Positions 8,467 to 17,478 of a DNA stretch of 64,000 nt are shown here, piece after piece. Source of the DNA: Undibacterium sp. (GTDB taxonomy: Bacteria; Pseudomonadota; Gammaproteobacteria; Burkholderiales; Burkholderiaceae_D); the NCBI GenBank assembly GCA_030645915.1, contig JAUSNO010000038.1, positions 124,001 through 188,000 on the forward strand. Reading direction: 5' to 3'. Below the pieces are notes generated by a model. It was not told where the DNA came from, did not search any database, and saw nothing but the letters and a program-made list of their open reading frames with translations. Position 1 is the first letter of the stretch, and each line of letters begins with the position of its first letter. The position numbers were made by a program, and so were the translations under genes.

Positions 8467-8558
8467 AGTGTCTCCTTTATTTGGACGGATAAATCAAAAA
8501 ATGTTGATGAAAATAAGGATTGCCCAACTTCCGGAACCAAGCAGTTTAGTTTTTCCAT
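8463..8558 (-). CDS. Possible 31-aa micro-ORF between soxD and soxY
   Basis: The frame starts two bases after the soxD stop and its TGA overlaps the soxY ATG (ATGA). It would encode MEKLNCLVPEVGQSLF followed by 15 more residues. AGGAG from the end of soxD lies 10 nt upstream, which is a little far. The exact tiling between two cistrons suggests translational coupling or a leader function, but the sequence has no known domain and could be chance. The ORF track shows only a longer version overlapping soxD, which is not credible. Confidence 0.3.
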   Translation of the reverse strand: MEKLNCLVPEVGQSLFSSTFFDLSVQIKETL

Positions 8559-8560
8559 AA

Positions 8561-9679
8561 TTACTTTGCTCCTAAAGACAACCATAGCGCGATCGCTTTT
8601 GCGTCTGCGTCTTTTAATTGGGTCTGTGGCGGCATTGGGATAGCACCCCAAACCCCTGAACTTCCTGTTTTTATTTTATTCACCAGATAAGCTTCCAGAT
8701 CGGCCTTACCCTTGTACTTGGCGGCGATCTCATTAAAGCCAGGACCAACGATCTTGTTTTTTACGCCGTGACAGGCGGTACAGGTATTTTTAGCGAGCAG
8801 TGGCTTGACATCCGTTACCGTGGTGGCTGTTTCTGCTGCCGCGACTGGCTTGACGGATTCTTTCAACGCCGGTGCAGAAGCCTTTTTCGCAGGCTGATTT
8901 CCCTCAAGGGCCGGAGGTGCCGGCTTGGTGGTATCCGCACCGCGTACACCTCCGATAGAACGGTTTTGTTCGGCCAGATTGCCATGGGCGTTACGAGCAA
9001 AGTCAGGCAAGAAGGATGTGAGTTTTTCATCGACCGGGCAATTACTCATGCAGGCGACATTTTTAACATCCGGCTTGCCCTTGGTGTCCCACAGGCCATC
9101 AAATTTGATCAAACCATTCCGATTCGGCAGTCTTTCCTGGACTTTGGCGATATTTTTATCTGACAAAGTGAAGTCCGAGGGAATGATGCCACCAAGATTA
9201 AGAATATAAGCGGTTACCGCATACACTTCATCAGGGGTCAAGGACTTTGGTGCCGTCCAGGGCATGGCACGATTAATGTAATCCCACATCGTGGATAACC
9301 TGGCGAGTTTCATTAATGTCGTCTTTTGCGCTACGCCACCTTTTGCGTTTGCCGCCACAATACCGTTTTTAATATCTTCTTCTGTGGTGCCGCCCACCAG
9401 AGGAGGAAAGACCTCGTTGAGCTCGCCAAAAGATCCGTGACAACTGGCACATTTCCCTTCCCAGACATGCTCACCTTGCGAGACCGTGCCTTGACCTTTT
9501 GGAATGCCTTTGAAGTCACCCCTCACATCAATATCCCAAGCCTTCACTTCATCAGTCGTGGCTTTGCGGCCGATCGAATGCCATGGCTTGTCATCAGATG
9601 CCATCGACAAGCCGCTCAGAGCGATAAGGTTTGCAGCAAGGCCAAAAGCCAACAGTTTTTTTGTATTCAATATTTGCAT
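8561..9679 (-). CDS. soxD: SoxD, dihaem cytochrome c subunit of sulfane dehydrogenase
   Basis: SoxD takes electrons from the molybdenum subunit SoxC. The 372-aa protein has a signal peptide (to about residue 27) and two haem motifs, CASCH at 77-81 and CTACH at 300-304. They are joined by a Pro/Ala-rich linker (about 250-285). An additional Cys pair (CMSNC, 210-214) lies between them. The C-terminal domain has AIPMPPQTQL, giving the methionine ligand. Its ATG overlaps the soxC stop by one base, consistent with coupling of the SoxCD pair. Confidence 0.95.
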   Translation of the reverse strand: MQILNTKKLLAFGLAANLIALSGLSMASDDKPWHSIGRKATTDEVKAWDIDVRGDFKGIPKGQGTVSQGEHVWEGKCASCHGSFGELNEVFPPLVGGTTEEDIKNGIVAANAKGGVAQKTTLMKLARLSTMWDYINRAMPWTAPKSLTPDEVYAVTAYILNLGGIIPSDFTLSDKNIAKVQERLPNRNGLIKFDGLWDTKGKPDVKNVACMSNCPVDEKLTSFLPDFARNAHGNLAEQNRSIGGVRGADTTKPAPPALEGNQPAKKASAPALKESVKPVAAAETATTVTDVKPLLAKNTCTACHGVKNKIVGPGFNEIAAKYKGKADLEAYLVNKIKTGSSGVWGAIPMPPQTQLKDADAKAIALWLSLGAK

Positions 9680-11019
9680 CAGGACACCTGCACATTCGAT
9701 ACTTCGCCGTTGGAGGAAATTTTCCAGGACTGAATCGCGTTATTGTGATAAATCGACTTAGTTCCCCGCACCGCACGCAGCTGATTCAATTTTGGCTGCA
9801 CATAGCCGGTATCATCAATCGCCCGACTTTGAATAATGACCGGTGAGCCATCCCAAACCCAGTCGATATTGAATCGGGTCAGCGCCTTGCTGAGTATCGG
9901 CGTCTCTAGCCTTGCAGCACGCCAGTTTTTGCCACCGTCGACACTTACGTCAACCCGTTTGATTTTGCCGCGACCTGACCATGCCAGCCCGGTAATGTTG
10001 TAGTAACCCTTATCAAGCAAGGTCTGTCCGCCGGATGGGGTAGTGATCACGCTCTTGCATTCCTGCACCGAAGTATATTGGCGATGCATGCCATCAGGCA
10101 TCATGTCGATGTAATGAATGGTTTCGTCCTTGGTGTCATAACGCTGATCACCCACCTCGATACGGCGTAAATATTTGACCCAGCTCACCCCTTGCACGCC
10201 CGGCACCACTAGGCGCAACGGATAACCGTTTTCAGGACGCAACATTTCGCCGTTCATGGCCCAGGCCACCAGCACATCATCCATGGCACGATCGATACTG
10301 ATCGTGCGCGTCATGCTTGAGCCGTCAGCGCCCTCCGCCAGGACATACTTGCCGTTCTTTTTGTCGTAGCCGCACATTTCCAGCAAGGTCGAAAGTAATA
10401 CGCCGGTAAATTCCGAACAGCTCAGCATGCCATGCGTGTATTGCACGGTAGGCAGCGCCACATTACCCCACTCGGCACCTGTATTGGCGCCACATTCTAT
10501 GAAGTGAATTCTGGAGACGCTAGGCAAGCGCATCAGATCATCCATCGTAAACACGCGTTCCTGCTTGACCAAGCCGTTGATCATCAAACGGTGATTGCTA
10601 GGATCAATATCGTGCCAACCCTGATGATGACGCTCGAAATGCAAACCGCTAGGAGTAATGATGCCAAACAATCCCTGTAAAGGCGTGAAGCTCACTGATG
10701 CCTGCGATACGCGGGTCAGGCCGGGGCTTTCGCGACGCTGCAGGTTTTGCTCCCACTTCGATGGCATGCCGTAGCCCAAGGCCGCTACAGACTGCCCCAG
10801 CGTTTTGCTATGCTCGGGCAAATTGAGTATGGCGCTCTCTCCTTCGGCCGCCAGTGCGGCAGAACCTACTGCCGCAGATGCCACACCAGCTCCCATCGCG
10901 AGGGCTTTTCCCATAAATCCGCGTCGCGCTTTTCTGGCTTCATCCAGAGATGCCTGATCCAGGAAACCTTCCGGAGCCTTGATTATGCGACCAATTAATT
11001 TGCTTAATTCATTCGACAC
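9679..11019 (-). CDS. soxC: SoxC, molybdopterin subunit of sulfane dehydrogenase
   Basis: SoxC oxidises the sulfane sulfur left on SoxY, yielding six electrons per thiosulfate. The sulfite-oxidase fold is clear, with the molybdenum-ligand cysteine in FIECGANTGAEWG (Cys176), then the dimerisation domain at the C-terminus. A twin-arginine signal (RRGFMGK, 32-38) with a hydrophobic stretch is preceded by about 30 residues. The ATG at 11040 in the ORF track is unlikely: AAGGAG lies 7 nt before a GTG at 11019, giving MSNELSKLIGR. It is the first gene of the sox operon. Presence of soxCD predicts complete oxidation to sulfate without sulfur globules. Confidence 0.95.
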   Translation of the reverse strand: MSNELSKLIGRIIKAPEGFLDQASLDEARKARRGFMGKALAMGAGVASAAVGSAALAAEGESAILNLPEHSKTLGQSVAALGYGMPSKWEQNLQRRESPGLTRVSQASVSFTPLQGLFGIITPSGLHFERHHQGWHDIDPSNHRLMINGLVKQERVFTMDDLMRLPSVSRIHFIECGANTGAEWGNVALPTVQYTHGMLSCSEFTGVLLSTLLEMCGYDKKNGKYVLAEGADGSSMTRTISIDRAMDDVLVAWAMNGEMLRPENGYPLRLVVPGVQGVSWVKYLRRIEVGDQRYDTKDETIHYIDMMPDGMHRQYTSVQECKSVITTPSGGQTLLDKGYYNITGLAWSGRGKIKRVDVSVDGGKNWRAARLETPILSKALTRFNIDWVWDGSPVIIQSRAIDDTGYVQPKLNQLRAVRGTKSIYHNNAIQSWKISSNGEVSNVQVS

Positions 11020-11256
11020 CGATGATCTCCTTGTTCTCATTTTTCTAATTTGAAAAACTTATTTGCGTATATAAGCATGCAATCATATACAGATGAAAGG
11101 AATTTTCAACCATTTTTCATGATGCGACGCAACAAAAATGCCTAATAGAAAATTGTTTTCCTTGATAACCCTCAACAATTCTAAAATTTTCTAAGGAAAA
11201 CATCTTGTTCAATTAGTTTACTTCATAACTAATTAGCGATACAGTGATATTTAGAA

Positions 11257-11276
11257 ATATGTTCGATGAACTTATA
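11257..11276. promoter_or_regulatory. Candidate operator dyad in the soxC/DUF302 divergent region
   Basis: GTTC-GAT-GAAC (11261-11271) is flanked by ATAT and TTATAT, giving an A+T-rich dyad about 20 bp long. It lies between the divergent soxC and DUF302 lipoprotein genes, the place where a SoxR/BigR-type repressor should bind. The same ATATGTTC half-site occurs just upstream of the soxR-like gene (about 12499-12506). This is a pattern match only; no consensus was tested. Confidence 0.3.
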
Positions 11277-11330
11277 TTTTGAATGAAGACGAATTAATTA
11301 TTTAAATAATTACAACAAGGAGACATGAAA

Positions 11331-11906
11331 ATGAAATATCTCAATACGGTGAAATACATCTCAGTTTTGGCTGGAATGATGCTCTTGATGACTGGTTGCG
11401 GCACGATCACTGCGGTAAATAACCTCGCTGACGGTGCAGGTAGTGAATCAATGAAGATGTGGGATCGCTGGGTAGATTCAAAAGGTGACATTGCTGTCGC
11501 TACTACATGGGAGCGCAAGGTTAAAGCAGGCGTCACAATCGAGCAAATTGAAGCCTCATTACAAAGTATTTCAGCAGAAGATAATATGCGTTCAGTGGGT
11601 GAACTCCCGCTCTCCAAGGAGTTGGAAGCCCGCACTGGCAAGAAAGAAAAATTCCTTAAGGTTTATTCGTACTGTTCGCCAGCAACAGCCCGGATGATGG
11701 TTGATTTCAGCCCGCACATGGCAGCGTATCTGCCATGCCGAATTAGCGTGGTAGAACGCGCTGATGGCTTATGGATGTACACCCTCAATATGGACATGAT
11801 GGTGCGCATGGGTAGGAAGCTGCCGCCAGATCTGGAACGCGACGCGATGAAAGTACGCAATACCATCTGGAAAATGATGGACAGAGCGTCACAAGGAGAT
11901 TTCTGA
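11331..11906 (+). CDS. DUF302-domain lipoprotein, divergent from sox operon
   Basis: The protein has about 191 aa. The N-terminus ends in LMTGC, a good lipobox with Cys23, so it is a membrane-anchored lipoprotein. The C-terminal half (LPCRISVVERADGLWMYTLNMDMM onwards) looks like the DUF302 fold. Two further cysteines (YSYCSPA and LPCRI) lie there. DUF302 has no assigned biochemical activity. The second ATG (11331) is preferred because AGGAG then has 8-nt spacing; the ATG at 11325 would have only 2. It shares the intergenic region with soxC, suggesting co-regulation with thiosulfate oxidation. Confidence 0.8.
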   Translation: MKYLNTVKYISVLAGMMLLMTGCGTITAVNNLADGAGSESMKMWDRWVDSKGDIAVATTWERKVKAGVTIEQIEASLQSISAEDNMRSVGELPLSKELEARTGKKEKFLKVYSYCSPATARMMVDFSPHMAAYLPCRISVVERADGLWMYTLNMDMMVRMGRKLPPDLERDAMKVRNTIWKMMDRASQGDF

Positions 11907-11954
11907 TTATTATTCAGGAAGTTACCTGAATTAGACTGTTCAGATTTGCCAATT

Positions 11955-11992
11955 AAAACGCAGAGAGAGTTATCTACCCTCTCTGCGTTTTT
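11955..11992 (+). terminator. Rho-independent terminator after the DUF302 gene
   Basis: AAAACGCAGAGAG pairs with CTCTCTGCGTTTT around a short loop and is followed by T residues, about 50 nt after the stop codon. Confidence 0.85.
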
Positions 11993-11998
11993 CTATTG

Positions 11999-12099
11999 AG
12001 GACTGACGCAAAATTGTTCCAGCTAGGCGCACCGCCGAAGACAGTCTTTAGTACGGTAAGGCGAATATAACGACGCTGGGACGATTTTGCGTCAGTCCT
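11999..12099. repeat. 101-nt palindromic element with 25-bp terminal arms
   Basis: The left arm starts AGGACTGACGCAAAAT and the right arm ends ATTTTGCGTCAGTCCT. The arms pair over 25 nt with only two G-U type differences. The 51-nt centre has nested complementarity: ACCG with CGGT, CGCC with GGCG, and AAGAC-A-GTCTT. A T run follows on the + strand. It could be a second terminator, a MITE-like or dispersed intergenic repeat, or a structured RNA. No coding capacity is seen. Confidence 0.75.
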
Positions 12100-12142
12100 T
12101 TTTTAAGCAAGTTGATCTACGATATGCACAACGCAAAGGACA

Positions 12143-12493
12143 CTATTTAGCATCACCGCCATGCATCAATTTCGCATTCAGCCCTATCCGGTCTGAAATC
12201 TGACCGCAAACCGCCTGACACATGACCAGAGTCTTTTGGTCATCAATTCGATAAAAGACTTGTGTACCTTCCTTGCGTCTGGCTAAAATTTTTCCCCGAT
12301 AAAGCATATTGATTTGACGCGAAACATTAGCCTGTGTCGAGTCCACAGCGATTACGATTTCACCCACTGATTTTTCACCGTTGCATACGGAGTTCAAAAT
12401 CTTAAGCCTGGTCGGTTCACACAATAGCGAGAAGTAATTTGCCACTTCCTCAAACAATTCTTCTGTTTGATCTTTATTTAGATTGTCATTCAC
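12143..12493 (-). CDS. ArsR-family regulator, SoxR/BigR-like
   Basis: A 116-aa winged-helix repressor. The HTH lies around residues 42-66 (SVGEIVIAVDSTQANVSRQI) with the wing in RRKEGTQVFYRID. Cysteines sit at 25, 37, 92 and 96. Cys37 in the helix before the HTH and a C-terminal Cys at 92/96 are placed as in the sulfur-responsive group BigR/SqrR, where they form a di- or tetrasulfide bridge and release DNA. It differs from metal-sensing ArsR, whose typical CxC motif in the HTH is missing. Position beside sox supports it as the repressor of the locus. Confidence 0.85.
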   Translation of the reverse strand: MNDNLNKDQTEELFEEVANYFSLLCEPTRLKILNSVCNGEKSVGEIVIAVDSTQANVSRQINMLYRGKILARRKEGTQVFYRIDDQKTLVMCQAVCGQISDRIGLNAKLMHGGDAK

Positions 12494-12672
12494 AGCGATA
12501 TGTTCACTAGTTAGTTATTCATGGATATTTGTAATTATAAAGTCAATAGAGTTTAATTAAGAACATTTATCACGTCTGAGTTTGCTAAAAAGTGATTCAG
12601 CGGACACGGTTGACGATAAGTTTCAATAGACTGCGCCCAGTAACAATTTTTCTATACTGATACCCAGCGCAA

Positions 12673-12715
12673 TGCTGACAAGCGCAAATCGATTTACGCT
12701 CGTGCTACGTCAGCA
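12673..12715 (-). terminator. Hairpin after the cbb operon (possible terminator)
   Basis: TGCTGAC pairs with GTCAGCA, and an inner AAATCGATTT palindrome flanked by GCG/CGC extends the structure. It lies just after the aldolase stop codon. There is no clear T run, so it may act in RNA stability or be Rho-dependent. Confidence 0.4.
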
Positions 12716-12717
12716 AA

Positions 12718-13785
12718 TTAGCTGGTAACAATCGGATCGAGCTCACCTTGGCCATATCGCTGCGCCATTTTCTCCAGCGACATCACCTTGATCTTTGCTG
12801 CTTGCCCTGCCGAGCCAAAAGCCTCGAAACGCAGCTGGCATAAATCCTTGGCAGCGGCCGTAGCGTCCTTGAAGAATTTACGAGGATCGAATTCAGATGG
12901 TTGCAATGCCATGGTGCGGCGCATGGCACCGCTCATTGCCAGGCGAATATCGGTATCGATATTAATCTTGCGTACGCCGTGCTTGATTCCTTCTAAAATC
13001 TCTTCTACTGGCACGCCATAGGTTTCCTTCATGTCGCCGCCGTATTGACGAATGATGCTGAGCCATTCCTGCGGCACGGAAGACGAGCCATGCATGACAA
13101 GATGGGTATTAGGGATGCGCGCGTGGATTTCCTTGATGCGGCTAATCGCCAGTATGTCGCCGCTAGGCTTGCGGCTGAATTTATACGCGCCGTGACTGGT
13201 ACCGATCGCAATCGCCAGCGCATCGACGCCGGTACGTTTGACGAAATCGGCAGCCTGGTCTGGATCGGTAAGCAATTGTTCATGCGACAGCACGCCTTGC
13301 GCACCGGAACCATCTTCCTCGCCAGCCTGCCCTGATTCCAGCGAGCCCAGGCAACCTAATTCGCCTTCTACCGAAACACCGATGTAGTGCGCAAAATCCA
13401 CCACCTTGCGGGTGACTTCAATGTTGTATTCATAGGACGACGGGGTTTTCATGTCTTCCATTAATGATCCGTCCATCATTACGCTGGAAAAACCGGATCG
13501 GATTGAAGTCTGACAAACGGCAGGGCTACCACCATGATCCTGATGCATGCAAATGGGAATGTGCGGATAGGTTTCTACCGCCGCCTCTACCATCTTGCGC
13601 AAGAACACTTCACCGGCATACTTGCGCGCCCCCGCCGACGCCTGCAAGATCACCGGGCTGTCGCAGGCGTCGGCGGCCTGCATGATGGCGAGAATCTGCT
13701 CCAGATTGTTCACATTAAAAGCGGGCAAGCCATATTGATGATCGGCCGCATGGTCCAGCAACTGACGTAGTGATACTAGGGACAT
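12718..13785 (-). CDS. cbbA: Class II fructose-bisphosphate aldolase
   Basis: This enzyme joins glyceraldehyde-3-phosphate and dihydroxyacetone phosphate (and the sedoheptulose equivalent) in the Calvin cycle. The 355-aa protein has zinc-binding residues in CMHQDHGGS and in VMHGSSSVP, and the phosphate-binding [12 protein letters not shown], all typical of the class II type found with cbb genes. AAGGAG lies 6 nt before the ATG. It is the last gene of the cbb operon, about 50 nt after the phosphatase. Confidence 0.95.
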   Translation of the reverse strand: MSLVSLRQLLDHAADHQYGLPAFNVNNLEQILAIMQAADACDSPVILQASAGARKYAGEVFLRKMVEAAVETYPHIPICMHQDHGGSPAVCQTSIRSGFSSVMMDGSLMEDMKTPSSYEYNIEVTRKVVDFAHYIGVSVEGELGCLGSLESGQAGEEDGSGAQGVLSHEQLLTDPDQAADFVKRTGVDALAIAIGTSHGAYKFSRKPSGDILAISRIKEIHARIPNTHLVMHGSSSVPQEWLSIIRQYGGDMKETYGVPVEEILEGIKHGVRKINIDTDIRLAMSGAMRRTMALQPSEFDPRKFFKDATAAAKDLCQLRFEAFGSAGQAAKIKVMSLEKMAQRYGQGELDPIVTS

Positions 13786-13835
13786 GACAATCTCCTTTGG
13801 GTTTGAATAATCGGATGTTGAAAAGTGCTGGCTCT

Positions 13836-14540
13836 TTACGCCGGAGCGGGCATCAATGCCTTGCGCTGCGAAGTAAAAAAAGCGGGAATATCGACAAAAG
13901 AATCAATGAATGCGTCACACTCCAGCGCAGCCAGGCCCGCGCTACCGGGGTAACCGTATTTAACTATCAGCACCGGCATGCCGGCGGCACGTGCGGCGGC
14001 GCTATCTACCGGTGAGTCGCCTATCATCAAGGCGATTTCCGGTGTAGATCCCAGCGTACGGCAGGCATGCCATAAGGGTTGTGGTGCCGGTTTCATCTGC
14101 ACCAGCGAATCGCCGCCCACCACCAGTTCAAAATACGCCATCAGGCCCGTGGCGTGCAGTAAATCGCACGCCAACTGATACGGTTTATTGGTGACGCAGG
14201 CCAAGCGGTAGCCGGACTCTTTCAAACTACCCAATCCTTCGACGACACCCGGATACACTGCGCCGATTCGGCCGTTGGTCTGCGCATAATGTTTATAAAA
14301 GAGGGCTTCTGAATGCGCTGCCTCAATGTTGCCTGCCAGGTCGCCGACATTCATCACACAGCGCACCAGATTGGGCACTCCCTTGCCGATGAAGCTGCTG
14401 ATCAGGTCAAATGGCAATGCTGCCGCATTCAGTTCAGCCAACATGAGATTGGCGGCCGCCACAATATCGGGAGCGGTATCAACCAGCGTGCCGTCAAGAT
14501 CAAACAAAATCACTCCCTGAGCGGAATTAAAGTCAGCCAT
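13836..14540 (-). CDS. cbbZ: Phosphoglycolate phosphatase, HAD family
   Basis: It removes 2-phosphoglycolate, the product of RuBisCO's oxygenase reaction. The 234-aa protein has the HAD nucleophile motif FDLDGT at 13-18, motif II in CVTNKP, the lysine in MKPAPQP and motif III in MIGDSPVD. The ATG at 14540 is chosen over the track start: AAGGGG has 5-nt spacing and lies over the transketolase stop. Position between transketolase and aldolase genes supports the cbbZ assignment over a general gph. Confidence 0.92.
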   Translation of the reverse strand: MADFNSAQGVILFDLDGTLVDTAPDIVAAANLMLAELNAAALPFDLISSFIGKGVPNLVRCVMNVGDLAGNIEAAHSEALFYKHYAQTNGRIGAVYPGVVEGLGSLKESGYRLACVTNKPYQLACDLLHATGLMAYFELVVGGDSLVQMKPAPQPLWHACRTLGSTPEIALMIGDSPVDSAAARAAGMPVLIVKYGYPGSAGLAALECDAFIDSFVDIPAFFTSQRKALMPAPA

Positions 14541-14542
14541 AT

Positions 14543-16564
14543 TTACCCCTTGATCAAACCGAGCGCGCATTCAGTCAACTGCGCTGGTGTCAATTTGAAG
14601 TGCTGATACAACTGATCGGCGGGGGCGGATTCCCCGAAGCTGTCAATGCCGATCGCCACGCCCTGCTCACCCACTACGGCGCGCCAGAACCAGGTCACGC
14701 CAGCTTCAATGCTGACGCGAGGTATGCCTATGGGTAAAACGCTGTTGCGGTAGTTGGCGTCTTGCGCATAGAAAGCCTCGACACAGGGCATCGATACCAG
14801 GCGTACCGCGATACCTTTCCTGGCTAATTGTTGCGCCGCGACGGCAGCGATTTCTACCTCGGAGCCGGTGGCGATCAGCACCACCCGTGGTTCTGGCGCA
14901 TCGATCAATACGTAGCCGCCGCGGGCGATGGCGCGCACTTGTTCTGTGCTGCGCTCAAACGGTGTCAGAGCCTGGCGCGACAACAGCAGGCAGGTCGGGC
15001 CATCGTTGCGCGTGATCGCCGCTTGCCAGGCCAGCGCAGTCTCTACACCATCACATGGCCGCCATACCCGGTTGTTCGGAATCAGGCGCAGGCTGGCAGC
15101 GTGCTCTACCGGCTGGTGCGTCGGGCCGTCTTCGCCCAGACCTATCGAGTCGTGGGTCAGTACATGGATGACGCGCTGCTTCATCAGTGCCGCCATGCGG
15201 ATCGCATTGCGCGAATAATCCGAAAAAGTCATGAAGGTGCCGCCATAGGGGATAAAACCGCCATACAGCGCCATGCCATTCATCATCGCGGCCATGCCAA
15301 ACTCACGCACGCCATAGCTCAGATAGTTGCCGCTGCCATGATGGTTGACCCACCTGGACGCCTTCACATTGGTCAGGTTAGAGCCGGTGAGATCGGCTGA
15401 TCCGCCAAAAAATTCCGGCAAGGCCGAGCTGATATGCTCCAGCACCAGCTGCGACGCTTTACGGGTGGCTACTTTTTTATGCAATTCTCCCGGCGTCGTA
15501 ATCAGTTGCAAAAATATGCTAGTCAATTCGGCCGGCAAGTTGCCTGCCGTGCGGCGCAGCAGCTCGGCCGCCAGTGCTGGATGCGCCTGCTGATATGCCT
15601 CGAATTGGCTATCCCATCCAGCTTGACGTACCTGCCCGGCTGCGCGTGCGTCCCAGGCTGCGGCCAATTCTGCAGGCACTTCAAACGGTGCCGCGTGCCA
15701 GTCTTTTTGCTCGCGCATGGAGGCAATTTCTGCCGTACCCAGCGGAGCGCCATGCACCTCATGACTACCAGCCTTGGTCGGTGCGCCCTTGCCTATCATG
15801 GTCTGGCAGCAGATCAGGGTTGGGCGACCGTTCTGTGCTATTGCTTGCCGCTTGGCTTCATGAATGGCAAGGTCCAGCGCCGCCACATCGTGTCCGTCCA
15901 CTGCGGCAATCACGTTCCAGCCATAGGCGGCAAAACGTTGCGGCGTATCGTCGGCAAACCAGGCTTGTACGTCACCATCGATGGAGATGCCATTGTCATC
16001 GTAAAAACAAATCAATTTAGCCAGACCAAGCGTACCTGCCAGTGAACACACTTCATGGCTGATGCCTTCCATCAGGCAGCCATCGCCGACAAAGGCATAG
16101 GTGTGATGGTCAATGATCTGGTGGCCAGGGCGATTGAAACTGGCGGCCAGCATCTTTTCGGCCAATGCCATACCGACCGCATTGGCCAGACCCTGGCCTA
16201 GCGGGCCGGTGGTGGTTTCCACCCCAGGCGTTACGCCCACTTCCGGATGCCCGGGTGTCTTGGAATGCATCTGGCGAAACTGTTTCAGCTGATCCATAGG
16301 CAAATCGTAACCAGTCAGATGCAGCAGGGAATACAGCAGCATCGACGCATGGCCGTTGGATAAGACAAAGCGGTCGCGATTGAGCCATGCCGGGTCAGCC
16401 GGGTTGTGCCGCAGGTGGCCGCGCCACAGCGCATCGGCCATTTCTGCCATGCCCATAGGAGCGCCGGGATGGCCTGACTTGGCTTTTTCTACTGCATCGG
16501 CAGTCAGAAAACGTAGTGCGTCGGCTGTGCTGGGGGTGACAGGTAATTTTTCAGGAGCGTTCAT
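14543..16564 (-). CDS. cbbT: Transketolase
   Basis: The 673-aa enzyme transfers two-carbon units in the regenerative part of the Calvin cycle. It has the N-terminal [12 protein letters not shown] segment, the thiamine-diphosphate motif GDGCLMEG with its downstream DDN, and the C-terminal pyrimidine-binding part with [14 protein letters not shown]. Length is standard. AAGGT is placed 5 nt before the start. The phosphatase start codon lies 3 nt after its stop, so the pair is tightly coupled. Confidence 0.96.
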   Translation of the reverse strand: MNAPEKLPVTPSTADALRFLTADAVEKAKSGHPGAPMGMAEMADALWRGHLRHNPADPAWLNRDRFVLSNGHASMLLYSLLHLTGYDLPMDQLKQFRQMHSKTPGHPEVGVTPGVETTTGPLGQGLANAVGMALAEKMLAASFNRPGHQIIDHHTYAFVGDGCLMEGISHEVCSLAGTLGLAKLICFYDDNGISIDGDVQAWFADDTPQRFAAYGWNVIAAVDGHDVAALDLAIHEAKRQAIAQNGRPTLICCQTMIGKGAPTKAGSHEVHGAPLGTAEIASMREQKDWHAAPFEVPAELAAAWDARAAGQVRQAGWDSQFEAYQQAHPALAAELLRRTAGNLPAELTSIFLQLITTPGELHKKVATRKASQLVLEHISSALPEFFGGSADLTGSNLTNVKASRWVNHHGSGNYLSYGVREFGMAAMMNGMALYGGFIPYGGTFMTFSDYSRNAIRMAALMKQRVIHVLTHDSIGLGEDGPTHQPVEHAASLRLIPNNRVWRPCDGVETALAWQAAITRNDGPTCLLLSRQALTPFERSTEQVRAIARGGYVLIDAPEPRVVLIATGSEVEIAAVAAQQLARKGIAVRLVSMPCVEAFYAQDANYRNSVLPIGIPRVSIEAGVTWFWRAVVGEQGVAIGIDSFGESAPADQLYQHFKLTPAQLTECALGLIKG

Positions 16565-16575
16565 CGGTAACCTTA

Positions 16576-17460
16576 TTAGAGTAGGCCGGTGGCGCGTTTT
16601 TGACGCTCCATCATGCGCAAGATAAAGGGGGTAAATATCAGCTGCATCGCCAGTTCCATTTTTCCACCGGGAACCACGATGGTGTTGGCGCGTGACATGA
16701 ATGAATCGCCGATCATGCTGAGCAGATACTGAAAGTCGATGCCCTTGGGATTGGCAAAACGGATCACCACCAAGCTCTCGTCCGGTGCCGGAATCTCGCG
16801 GGCGATGAAGGGGTTGGACGTATCAACACAAGGGACACGCTGAAAATTGACATGTGTGTGCGAGAACTGTGGGCAAATGTAATTCACGTAATCGGGCATG
16901 CGGCGCAATATCGTATCCGTCACCGCTTCGGTGGAGTAACCGCGCTTGGATTTATCGCGCCACAGTTTCTGTATCCATTCCAGATTGATGACCGGCACTA
17001 CGCCGATCAGCAGATCCGGGTGTTGGGCGATATTGATCTTGTCGGTCACCACGCCGCCGTGCAGTCCCTCGTAGAACAGCAGATCGTTATCGGTATCAAG
17101 CTCTTGCCAGGGGGTGAAAGTGCCGGGTTCCTGACTATATGGTGCCGCCTCTTCCGGGTCGTGCAGATACTTGCGGTGCTTGCCGGTACCGCTCTTGGCA
17201 TAGGTGGCGAACAGTGACTCCAGCTCGGCAAACAGATTATTATCCGGCCCGAAATGGCTGAAATTATTATCGCCGCTGGCTTCGGCCGCCGCCAGCTTGA
17301 GCTTCATTTCCTTGCGGTCATAGCGATGAAAACTATCGCCTTCTATGATGGCGGAGCGTACTTTTTCACGGCGGAAAATATTTTCAAAGGTACGTGTCAC
17401 CGATGTGGTACCGGCACCGGATGAGCCGGTAATGGCGATGATGGGGTGGCGTTCTGACAT
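16576..17460 (-). CDS. cbbP: Phosphoribulokinase
   Basis: The 294-aa kinase makes ribulose-1,5-bisphosphate, the CO2 acceptor for RuBisCO. The P-loop GSSGAGTT is at 12-19, followed by [10 protein letters not shown], and FYEGLHGG carries further substrate-binding residues. Its size fits the bacterial octameric class I type. GAGGA lies 4 nt before the start. It is 18 nt downstream of the FBPase gene. Confidence 0.97.
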   Translation of the reverse strand: MSERHPIIAITGSSGAGTTSVTRTFENIFRREKVRSAIIEGDSFHRYDRKEMKLKLAAAEASGDNNFSHFGPDNNLFAELESLFATYAKSGTGKHRKYLHDPEEAAPYSQEPGTFTPWQELDTDNDLLFYEGLHGGVVTDKINIAQHPDLLIGVVPVINLEWIQKLWRDKSKRGYSTEAVTDTILRRMPDYVNYICPQFSHTHVNFQRVPCVDTSNPFIAREIPAPDESLVVIRFANPKGIDFQYLLSMIGDSFMSRANTIVVPGGKMELAMQLIFTPFILRMMERQKRATGLL

Positions 17461-17478
17461 GATATCCTCGCAAAAAAA

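Noticed and set aside
8463-8651. 62-aa ORF running from soxD into the soxY gap
   Set aside because: Its first half overlaps the soxD C-terminus in another frame; only the 31-codon part in the gap is worth considering.
15434-16045. 203-aa plus-strand ORF inside transketolase
   Set aside because: Antisense shadow with no recognisable domain.
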